Both the position numbers and the translations under genes were made by a program. The notes under the pieces are model-generated. The model did no database searches. It was not told where the DNA came from and saw nothing but the letters and a program-made list of their open reading frames with translations. 5,336 bases of DNA from assembly GCA_021772595.1 (NCBI GenBank), contig JAJFLS010000684.1, forward strand, positions 1 to 5,336. The letters are read 5' to 3'. Position 1 is the stretch's first letter. The number at the start of each line of letters is the position of its first letter. Of the stretch, positions 1-5,336 are shown one piece after another. This stretch comes from Opitutales bacterium. Lineage in GTDB: Bacteria; Verrucomicrobiota; Verrucomicrobiia; Opitutales; Opitutaceae.

Positions 1-46
1 TCCATTAATACGACAAATTCTTCAATAATCGAGGATTTGCAATAGA

Positions 47-67
47 GGCCAGTTTTGGCCGAAAACT
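47..67. repeat. Two overlapping, mutually exclusive small hairpins
   Basis: GGCCA (47-51) and TGGCC (56-60) form a perfect 5-bp stem with a GTTT loop. The overlapping AGTTTT (51-56) and AAAACT (62-67) form a perfect 6-bp stem around GGCCG. Both cannot form at once because they share 51-60. It lies beyond the 3' end of the minus-strand dehydrogenase gene, on the far side of the REP-like element. No T-run of the kind that marks an intrinsic terminator follows either stem, and the stems are short enough to be chance. Confidence 0.3.
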
Positions 68-68
68 C

Positions 69-151
69 AAGGTAGGGCTGCTTATCCCTAAGCAGCCGCA
101 GTGCTACCATGAACGCGCAACTGCTGACTAAGGATAGTCAAGCCCTACCTT
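69..151. repeat. Inverted pair of REP-like hairpins (BIME-like), family A
   Basis: The ends are an exact 11-bp inverted repeat: AAGGTAGGGCT at 69-79 and AGCCCTACCTT at 141-151. Each half contains its own hairpin. On the left, GGCTGCTTA (76-84) and TAAGCAGCC (89-97) make a perfect 9-bp stem with a TCCC loop. On the right, TGACTA (125-130) and TAGTCA (135-140) make a perfect 6-bp stem whose minus-strand loop is TCCT. Read outward-in, both halves start with GTAG followed by a palindrome, the layout described for REP sequences mobilised or maintained by RAYT proteins. The stem sequences differ between halves at two neighbouring base pairs, yet pairing is kept. The element ends 4 bp from the stop codon of the minus-strand dehydrogenase, so it would lie in the 3' end of that transcript. 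A terminating or mRNA-stabilising role is possible but is inference; no U-tract is present. Confidence 0.72.
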
Positions 152-154
152 CAT

Positions 155-940
155 TCAATCCGGCGCTTCAGAATCCGGGACGCGGCTAGTCGAGGTCCAA
201 CCTCCATCCACAATCAAGGTTTGCCCGGTCATGTGTCTCGCTTTGTCGGATACGAGAAAAAGCGCCGCATTGGCGATGTCTTCGGGCAGGGCGACGCGGC
301 CAATGGGTGTCGCTTCGGTCCAACTCGCTTCGAAGTTCGGATCGTCACCGGTTGTTCGTTCCGTGAGCACCGCTCCGGGCGAAATCGCGTTGACCGTGAT
401 TCCGTACTGGGCCAATTCGCCGACCAATCCTTTGGCCAGCATTTGGAGAGCCGCCTTGGTCATTCCGTAGGGAACAAGATCCGGATGCGATTGGTGCCCA
501 GTTACTGAGGACATGAAGATTATGCGGCCGCCCGTATTCTGCGCTTTCATTCGCTTCGCCGCCGCTTGGGCGAGAAAGAAGGAGCCTTGGAGATTGAGAG
601 CGACGAGCTTTTGGAATTTCTCGACCGAATATTCCAAAAAGGAGCCGTAGGTCGTTATCCCCGCATTCGCGATCGCGATGTCCACCGTGCCGAAACGAGC
701 CGCGGCTTCCGCGACCAGCTTTTCTACGAAATCGGGATCGCTGGCATCTCCAGGCATAGCTTGGCAAATCCCGCCTTCAGCGGTTATCCGCTTCTCCGCC
801 TCCTCCGCCAACGATGGATCCAAATCGTTCAGCAAGACCGACGCCCCTTGCGTCGCCAGCCCGCGGCAAATTTCGTAACCGATCCCAGTCCCAGCGCCTG
901 TCACGATCGCCACCTTGTTCGCAAATTCGGAATCCGCCAT
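155..940 (-). CDS. SDR family NAD(P)-dependent oxidoreductase
   Basis: A complete 261-residue classical short-chain dehydrogenase/reductase, the usual length for the family. The Rossmann-fold cofactor motif TGAGTGIG is at residues 14-21. Asp39 at the end of the second beta strand (LLNDLD) suggests NAD(H) rather than NADP(H). D65 (GDAS) would contact the adenine ring, and ANAG is at 91-94. The catalytic tetrad is complete: N116, S145, Y158 and K162 (YGMTK). SPG at 187-189 and the closing IVDGGW at 243-248 are also typical. It should reduce a carbonyl or oxidise an alcohol in the cytoplasm, but the substrate cannot be read from the sequence; FabG-like and sugar or steroid dehydrogenases share these motifs. 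About 13 residues follow the usual C-terminal GGW. The ATG at 940 is the natural start because the cofactor motif begins 13 residues later; only a weak AGAG lies upstream in place of a ribosome binding site. It is transcribed alone, divergent from the EEP gene. Confidence 0.95.
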   Translation of the reverse strand: MADSEFANKVAIVTGAGTGIGYEICRGLATQGASVLLNDLDPSLAEEAEKRITAEGGICQAMPGDASDPDFVEKLVAEAAARFGTVDIAIANAGITTYGSFLEYSVEKFQKLVALNLQGSFFLAQAAAKRMKAQNTGGRIIFMSSVTGHQSHPDLVPYGMTKAALQMLAKGLVGELAQYGITVNAISPGAVLTERTTGDDPNFEASWTEATPIGRVALPEDIANAALFLVSDKARHMTGQTLIVDGGWTSTSRVPDSEAPD

Positions 941-1176
941 ATAGACGAATCTCTAGAGGCGTTCCGATCCGCTTACAAAAACTTTCTCTCAATAATTGCA
1001 GCAGGGTATCCCATAGTCGTTCTTCGTGGTTGACCCCTGGTTCGGCACTCATTATCACTATTGAAACCGGGCTCTCCACAGCTCCACGCAACGTCTTCTC
1101 GCCCGTCCATAGCAAAACCGACCGGAAAACTCGCGCCCCGGTCAAGCGTTGCGCGAACCTCTAACCACCAGCACCC
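941..1176. other. Divergent intergenic region, no gene seen
   Basis: This 236-bp gap separates the 5' ends of the minus-strand dehydrogenase and the plus-strand EEP nuclease, so it should hold promoters for both. Open frames crossing it are extensions of frames antisense or out of frame to the flanking genes, and none looks like a protein. A 6-bp inverted repeat GACCGG (1120-1125) and CCGGTC (1138-1143), with 12 bases between, would fall in the leader of the EEP mRNA. I could not identify a convincing promoter for the dehydrogenase. Confidence 0.6.
1030..1058 (+). promoter_or_regulatory. Possible sigma-70-type promoter for the EEP gene
   Basis: TTGACC (1030-1035) matches the -35 consensus at five of six positions. 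It is followed after 17 bases by TATCAC (1053-1058), a four-of-six match to the -10 box. Transcription would start near 1065 and give a leader of about 110 bases before the ATG at 1177. The match is found by eye in a region where a promoter is expected; a fit of this quality can occur by chance. Confidence 0.35.
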
Positions 1177-2256
1177 ATGCCCTTCTATCACAGAATCGCC
1201 TCCAACACCCCGGAAGGAAAGCGGACCATCGACCGTCTTCTGAAACTCAAAACCGCTCTCAAGGAAATCCCCTGCAAAACCGTCGACGAGACGCTTCTCC
1301 TAGCCACTTGGAACATTCGCGATTTCGACAAGCCCTCCTATGGCTTTCGGAGCGACGAAGCCATCTACTACATTGCCGAGATCATCTCGAAGTTCGATCT
1401 CGTCGCGGTTCAAGAAGTATACAAGGACATGGACGGTCTCGAGCGCGTTCTCAGCGTGTTGGGCGGATTTTGGAAATACCTCATCACCGACACTACCGAA
1501 GGCTCGCCCGGCAACAAAGAACGCATGGCCTTCCTCTACGACTCGCGCAAAATCCGCTTCGGAGGGCTCGCGGGCGAACTCGTCCTGCCACCCGTCAAAG
1601 ACGCCACCGGTAAAAAGATCCCGGCCAGCCAGGTCTGGAGGACGCCCTACATCTGCGGCTTTAAGGCGGGCTGGTCCCGCTTCATGATCTCCACGGTCCA
1701 CATCCTGTGGGGCAAGGGAGGCACGACCAAAACCGAGCCGGCCGACCGCATCGCCGAGATCCGCAAAGTCGCCCAGTTCCTAAAAAAACGCACGGACGAC
1801 GAGACCGCCTGGTCGCGGAATCTCATCCTCCTCGGCGACTTCAACATCTACAGTACGGACGAGACCGGCAAAGCCTTCGCCGAACTGATCAATGCCAAAT
1901 TCGACGTCCCCGAAGCGCTCCGCGAATTCGCCAGCAACGCGTCCAAAAAAAAGCACTACGACCAGATCGCGTTCCGGATTCGCGAAGAACGTCTAGGCTG
2001 GACGGAAAACTGCGGCGTATTCGATTTTTACCAACACGTCTTTACCGAAGGCGACGAGGCCATCTACGCCGAAGCGATGGGAAAGGCCTACAAGAAGAAC
2101 TCCAAAGGGAAAGTCCGAACCGACGCTCAGAAACGAACGTACTACAAAACCCATTGGCGAACGCATCAAATGTCCGACCACCTCCCAATGTGGGTCGAAC
2201 TGAAAATCGATTACTCGGGCGAGTATCTGAAACGAAAGCGCAAGAATCTGGTTTGA
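1177..2256 (+). CDS. Endonuclease/exonuclease/phosphatase (DNase I-like) family protein
   Basis: A 359-residue protein with the full set of DNase I-like phosphodiesterase motifs in order: TWNIRDF (N46), QEV (E80, metal ligand), STVHI (H175), LLGDFN (D221, N223), YDQIAF (D262) and SDHLPMWVEL (D334, H335). All expected catalytic residues are present, so it should be a Mg2+-dependent phosphodiesterase. The YDQIAF form resembles the DNase-type branch rather than the sphingomyelinase or inositol phosphatase branches, so nucleic acid is the likeliest substrate; this is inference. There is no signal peptide or membrane segment, which suggests a cytoplasmic enzyme. About 39 residues of charged sequence precede the core. 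The stretch between D262 and D334 is about 72 residues, longer than in DNase I, and contains a lysine-rich segment (303-324). The C-terminus is also basic (KRKRKN, 352-357). ATG at 1177 is chosen as the first start in frame; no Shine-Dalgarno sequence precedes it. It stands alone, convergent with the M16 peptidase gene. Confidence 0.92.
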   Translation: MPFYHRIASNTPEGKRTIDRLLKLKTALKEIPCKTVDETLLLATWNIRDFDKPSYGFRSDEAIYYIAEIISKFDLVAVQEVYKDMDGLERVLSVLGGFWKYLITDTTEGSPGNKERMAFLYDSRKIRFGGLAGELVLPPVKDATGKKIPASQVWRTPYICGFKAGWSRFMISTVHILWGKGGTTKTEPADRIAEIRKVAQFLKKRTDDETAWSRNLILLGDFNIYSTDETGKAFAELINAKFDVPEALREFASNASKKKHYDQIAFRIREERLGWTENCGVFDFYQHVFTEGDEAIYAEAMGKAYKKNSKGKVRTDAQKRTYYKTHWRTHQMSDHLPMWVELKIDYSGEYLKRKRKNLV

Positions 2257-2271
2257 GTAGGGCAACCAGAT

Positions 2272-2348
2272 GTAGGAGCCTGCTTGCAGGCGATTTTCCT
2301 TTGGCCTTCCGGAACGACCAAGAATATCGCTTGCAAGCAAGCTCCTAC
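2272..2348. repeat. Inverted pair of REP-like hairpins (BIME-like), family B
   Basis: Two copies of a GTAGGAGC-headed unit face each other in the gap between convergent genes. The left unit on the plus strand starts at 2272; the right unit on the minus strand starts at 2348. Their first 27 bases differ at only three positions (2280, 2289, 2295 in the left copy). Each holds a perfect 6-bp hairpin with a two-base loop: GCCTGC/GCAGGC at 2278-2291 and GCTTGC/GCAAGC at 2329-2342. Two of the three differences pair with each other, a C-G pair in one copy and a T-A pair in the other. The centre is the palindrome TTCCGGAA (2307-2314). The element begins 16 bases after the EEP stop and ends 22 bases from the peptidase stop. 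Transcribed from either side it would fold into one long hairpin, so it may act as a two-way terminator or end-protecting structure; there is no clear U-tract. The unit closely resembles REP sequences known from Pseudomonas. Confidence 0.82.
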
Positions 2349-2370
2349 AACGCGAGGTCGTCTTGCTAAA

Positions 2371-5184
2371 TCACTCCTCCTTCGGCAACGGATCCAGTTT
2401 AGCAATCAACAGATTCTGATCATCGAAATAGAGCTGAGCCGCGCGCTGGGCCTCCGAGCCCTCGAACGCTTTCGCCACCTCTGGTCTCTCCAAAATCGTC
2501 TCCATCGGTCGCTCCTGTTGAAGGTACCCCGACAGCGCCGACAGCCAATAGCGATTCTCCTTGATCCCCTTCTCGTAGCTTCGGATTCGCTGCTGGCGTA
2601 TTTTCTCCAGGTCTTCACTCAACGGACCTTCTTCTTGCAGCTTCTTGATTTCCGAGCGAGCGAGGGCGATCAATTCATCCGCGTTGCCTGGATCGCAGGT
2701 AAACGAGAATCCTGACGAAAACCTCTCCCTGGGAAGGCGGCTAATTCCGCCAGAAACTCTTGCTCCGTAAACCTTGCTTTCCTCCTCGCGCAGCTTTTCC
2801 CGCAGACGTATATTCAGAATGTCTTTCGCGAAACCCAACGCGTATTGATTTTCCGGCGACCACTCCGCCTCGCCATGGAACATCACTTGCACAGAGGATT
2901 TTTCCTCGATGTTCTTCGCAACCGTCACCTCCACGAGTCCATCCGTTTTCGCATCGCCATTGAATCGACCCTCTTCTTCGCGACCAATATTTGGCAGCGA
3001 CGCGACATACTGCACGAGGTAGCCTTTCAGGATTTTGATATCGAGCGATCCCACGAAAACGAATACAAAATCGCTCGCATCGGCAAACCGCTCTTTATAT
3101 AGCTCGAATGAGCGCTCCGGATCGATCTCTTCAATCAACTCCACAGACATCGGCCGATGGCGAGCGTGTCCCCGATACAGAGCCTCTGTGACCGCATCGC
3201 CAAATACCGCGTTCGGCGATTTCAGTCGATTCTCGACTGACGAAATCATCCGCGTTTTCAACGAAGCGAAAGTCTTCAAATCAAGTCGAGGTTCCGCGAA
3301 GAACATGTGTAGCAACTGAAAATAGGTTTCCAAGTCCTTGGGAGATGCGGACCCGCTCACGGTTTCATAGCGACCTCCTACGCTCGCCCGGCCGCCCACG
3401 ATTTTGCCCGCCAATTTTTTCCCCAGCTCGATCGCGTCGAATTGGCCTAGTCCACTTTGACCCACGATCGACGACGCGAAGGATCCAGATACAAAATCGG
3501 AATCCGAAAACAAACTCGACCCGCCAGGACTGAAAGACGTCGCCAGAATCTCGTCGTTCTTGAAATCCGTCGCTTTAGCAATCACTCGAATCCCGTTCGA
3601 AAGCTCCCACTCATAGCTATCGATCGATTCATGATAAATCTCGTCCACAATGCTCCCGGGCGTCGGCGTTACAGATAAGAGCGGCTCGTCGCTCACTCCA
3701 TCGTCGTAGGCCTGCAACGCGTCCTCTTCAGACAAGCTTAGCGCCGCCAGCAATTGAGCCTCATTCGGTTTTTCAACGTCTTCCTTATCCGGCGCAGTGA
3801 ACAGGACGAGACGGTTGTCTGATTGAGTGACAAACTCGCCCACAGCGTTCACCTCATCAAGAGTCAGTTCGTCGAGAAACGCCCGCGCCATTTCAAGCTC
3901 TTTCTCCAAACCTGGAACGGACTCGCCGATCAGGAAATTGCTGATGTATTCGCGAATATAGGACGCTGATTGCCGTTTGTCGCGCTCGTCGTACGCCTTT
4001 TCCAAACTACGCAAGAAATTCACTTTGTATCGATCGAGCTCCGATTGTTCAAACCCGTCCCGTCGAGCCCGATCCACTTCCTGAATCATGCCCTTGAGTC
4101 CGCCTTCGTAGTCCTCACCGATAAAGCCAACCCCCATTCGATAATAGCCTTTCTCACGCCCGAATGATCCTCTACCCAGTCCGGCTCCGGTGTACGGCGG
4201 GTTCTCCAGTCGCGCCCGCTCTCTCAGGCGATTGTTGATCATCGAAAAGTAGATACCATCCACCAAATTGCGACGGTAGATGCGAGGCGTTCCGTACTCC
4301 CGCTTCGCAGTCTTGAAATAGATTCCCGTGCTGGAGCTGCTAAGCTCTGGATCCGTCTCGATCGAAAAGAGTGTTTCGTCGTGATCGACAAGCGGATACT
4401 CATCGCGCTCCGGCGCGTTGGCCGGATTCGTCAATCCCTCAAAGTGAGCCTTGATCTTGGCCTCGATCTCGTCCGCCTGAAAATCTCCGACAGCCACTAC
4501 CGCCATCAAATTCGGCCGATACCACTTCCTGTAGAACTCCACGAACTGCTCCCGTTTCACAGATTCGATAACCGGCACTAGCCCGATCGGCAATCGGTCC
4601 ACGTATTTAGAACCGAAATACAAAAGCGGCAACTGCTTCTCCATGAGCCGCTGCCCGACGCCTTTTCTAGAACGCCATTCCTCGATCACGATTCCGCGCT
4701 CGTTCTCGATCTCCTCTTCCTCGAATAAAATATTGCCCGCCCAGTCCTCAAGAATCAGAAACGCCTTTTCCACAGTGTCCGGATCGTCGAGCGGAATCTC
4801 CAGCTGGTAGACCGTCTCGTTGAACGATGTCGACGCATTCAAGTGCGAGCCGAAACGCATGCCGACGCCTTCCAGAAAATCGATGATCTCGTGCTTGGCG
4901 AAATGCTTGGTCCCGTTGAACGCCAGATGCTCCAGAAAATGGGCCAAGCCACGCTCGTCCTCTTCCTCCTGAAGCGAGCCCGCATTGACGACCAGGCGCA
5001 GCAGTGCTCGCCCCTCCGGTTTCTTGTTTTCGCGGATGTAGTATTTCAGACCGTTTTCCAGCTGGCCAATCCGCAAATCCGGATCCACAGGCAACGGAGC
5101 GTCGAGATCGATTTGAGCTCGAGCTGATACGAGAGCGACGAGCATGAACGCCACGCCGACGAAGGGACGAGAGAGCTTTCTCAT
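2371..5184 (-). CDS. Exported M16 family zinc metallopeptidase, PqqL-like
   Basis: A 937-residue M16 peptidase, numbered here from the ATG at 5184. Residues 1-23 are a signal peptide: basic MRKLSRP, a hydrophobic core, and ARA before Q24 as a signal peptidase I site, so the enzyme should act in the periplasm or outside the cell. The inverted zinc motif HFLEH is at 82-86 (H82, E85, H86). The ERGIVIEE segment supplies the conserved E162 and the expected third zinc ligand E169. The following HLAFNGTKHF and FNETVYQLEIPL resemble E. coli PqqL. A first M16 C-type domain starts near FYRKWYRPNL (216-225). The second half starts near residue 525 (WELSNGIRVIA) with no HxxEH, as expected for the inactive half of a two-half clamshell; a second C-type domain begins near 685 and carries the substrate-binding Arg/Tyr pair (LREKLREEESKVYGA, 794-808). 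Substrates are probably oligopeptides or small unfolded proteins. The frame stays open upstream to a TTG at 5211; I prefer the ATG because the signal peptide begins there. Neither has a clear ribosome binding site. Confidence 0.93.
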   Translation of the reverse strand: MRKLSRPFVGVAFMLVALVSARAQIDLDAPLPVDPDLRIGQLENGLKYYIRENKKPEGRALLRLVVNAGSLQEEEDERGLAHFLEHLAFNGTKHFAKHEIIDFLEGVGMRFGSHLNASTSFNETVYQLEIPLDDPDTVEKAFLILEDWAGNILFEEEEIENERGIVIEEWRSRKGVGQRLMEKQLPLLYFGSKYVDRLPIGLVPVIESVKREQFVEFYRKWYRPNLMAVVAVGDFQADEIEAKIKAHFEGLTNPANAPERDEYPLVDHDETLFSIETDPELSSSSTGIYFKTAKREYGTPRIYRRNLVDGIYFSMINNRLRERARLENPPYTGAGLGRGSFGREKGYYRMGVGFIGEDYEGGLKGMIQEVDRARRDGFEQSELDRYKVNFLRSLEKAYDERDKRQSASYIREYISNFLIGESVPGLEKELEMARAFLDELTLDEVNAVGEFVTQSDNRLVLFTAPDKEDVEKPNEAQLLAALSLSEEDALQAYDDGVSDEPLLSVTPTPGSIVDEIYHESIDSYEWELSNGIRVIAKATDFKNDEILATSFSPGGSSLFSDSDFVSGSFASSIVGQSGLGQFDAIELGKKLAGKIVGGRASVGGRYETVSGSASPKDLETYFQLLHMFFAEPRLDLKTFASLKTRMISSVENRLKSPNAVFGDAVTEALYRGHARHRPMSVELIEEIDPERSFELYKERFADASDFVFVFVGSLDIKILKGYLVQYVASLPNIGREEEGRFNGDAKTDGLVEVTVAKNIEEKSSVQVMFHGEAEWSPENQYALGFAKDILNIRLREKLREEESKVYGARVSGGISRLPRERFSSGFSFTCDPGNADELIALARSEIKKLQEEGPLSEDLEKIRQQRIRSYEKGIKENRYWLSALSGYLQQERPMETILERPEVAKAFEGSEAQRAAQLYFDDQNLLIAKLDPLPKEE

Positions 5185-5268
5185 AAGAATAAACGAGTTT
5201 GAATTGGACAATCGCCACGATCCAATGATCCAAACCGCGACGCCTTTCCAAACTCAATCATTCAGCCC

Positions 5269-5282
5269 GCGTTGGTCAACGC
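5269..5282. promoter_or_regulatory. Perfect palindrome upstream of the M16 gene
   Basis: GCGTTG (5269-5274) and CAACGC (5277-5282) are exact reverse complements separated by two bases. The site is about 85 bp upstream of the peptidase ATG. On the minus strand it contains TTGACC (5279-5274), a five-of-six -35 match, but no good -10 box sits 16-18 bases downstream of it. It could be an operator overlapping a promoter, or a short stem in a leader. It could also be chance. Confidence 0.3.
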
Positions 5283-5310
5283 TTTAGAGAGCGTACCATT
5301 AATCTAATCC

Positions 5311-5336
5311 GTAGGGTCGGCGCTCGGGCCGTACCG
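5311..5336 (+). repeat. Possible third GTAG-headed REP-like unit, cut by window end
   Basis: The sequence starts GTAG at 5311. GGTCGGC (5315-5321) can pair with GCCGTACC (5328-5335) if one T is bulged, enclosing a GCTCGG loop. The GTAG head followed at once by a stem-loop matches the plan of the two complete elements in this window, with yet another stem sequence. The window ends one base later, so a partner unit in inverted orientation cannot be checked. Confidence 0.4.

Noticed and set aside
345..767. Open frames overlapping the dehydrogenase gene on both strands
   Set aside because: They lie inside a gene with a complete SDR motif set, show arginine- and serine-rich low-meaning translations, and match no family motif.
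155..2256. Dehydrogenase and EEP nuclease as a two-gene defence or toxin system
   Set aside because: They are divergent, separated by 236 bp, belong to common housekeeping-type families, and nothing else in the window suggests a joint role.
2272..2348. CRISPR-like repeats
   Set aside because: Only two units, in inverted rather than direct orientation, with no regular spacers and no cas genes in view.
2272..2348. Standard Rho-independent terminator
   Set aside because: The fold is strong, but neither strand has a run of Ts right after the stem, so the REP pair interpretation is preferred.
1149..2369. Overlapping plus-strand and minus-strand frames across the EEP gene
   Set aside because: They are arginine-rich alternative-frame readings of a gene whose catalytic motifs are all in the 1177-2256 frame.
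2284..2715. 143-codon plus-strand frame starting inside the family B repeat
   Set aside because: It runs antisense to the conserved C-terminal end of the M16 peptidase and begins in a repeat; no recognisable domain.
2371..5184. Broken or inactive second half of the M16 peptidase
   Set aside because: Lack of HxxEH in the second half is normal for two-half M16 enzymes; the first half keeps all expected zinc and catalytic residues.
4748..5257. 169-codon minus-strand frame at the 5' end of the peptidase gene
   Set aside because: It is a shifted reading of the M16 zinc-site region; the peptidase frame holds HFLEH and the other conserved motifs.

Overview
The window holds three intact, single-copy-type protein genes and a series of small inverted-repeat elements in the gaps between them. 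Coding density, the lipid-export-type signal peptide on a PqqL-like peptidase and the REP-like repeats point to a free-living Gram-negative bacterium of moderately high GC. Repeats beginning GTAGGAGC and followed by a short palindrome are known from pseudomonads, and I also associate them with Verrucomicrobiota of the Opitutae type. I lean weakly to the latter, but the window contains no taxonomic marker gene.

Layout: positions 1-154 are non-coding and hold a small hairpin region (47-67) and an 83-bp element made of two inverted REP-like hairpins (69-151). A classical short-chain dehydrogenase/reductase lies on the minus strand (155-940). A 236-bp divergent intergenic region follows (941-1176), then a plus-strand endonuclease/exonuclease/phosphatase (EEP, DNase I-like) gene (1177-2256). 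A 114-bp convergent gap is almost filled by a second inverted REP pair (2272-2348). A large minus-strand M16 zinc metallopeptidase with a signal peptide occupies 2371-5184. The right edge (5185-5336) carries a perfect 6+6 palindrome and what looks like the start of a third GTAG-headed element cut by the window end.

The three genes do not form an operon: the first two are divergent and the last two convergent. I see no shared pathway: one is a cytoplasmic NAD(P)-dependent oxidoreductase, one a cytoplasmic phosphodiesterase or nuclease, one an exported peptidase. The genes themselves are ordinary. The most interesting content is the repeats: two sequence-distinct REP-like families with the same architecture (outward-facing GTAG heads, inverted pair), each sitting within about 25 bp of gene 3' ends, and each showing base-pair-preserving substitutions between its two halves. 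No complete defence system, mobile-element gene, CRISPR array, tRNA or rRNA is visible.
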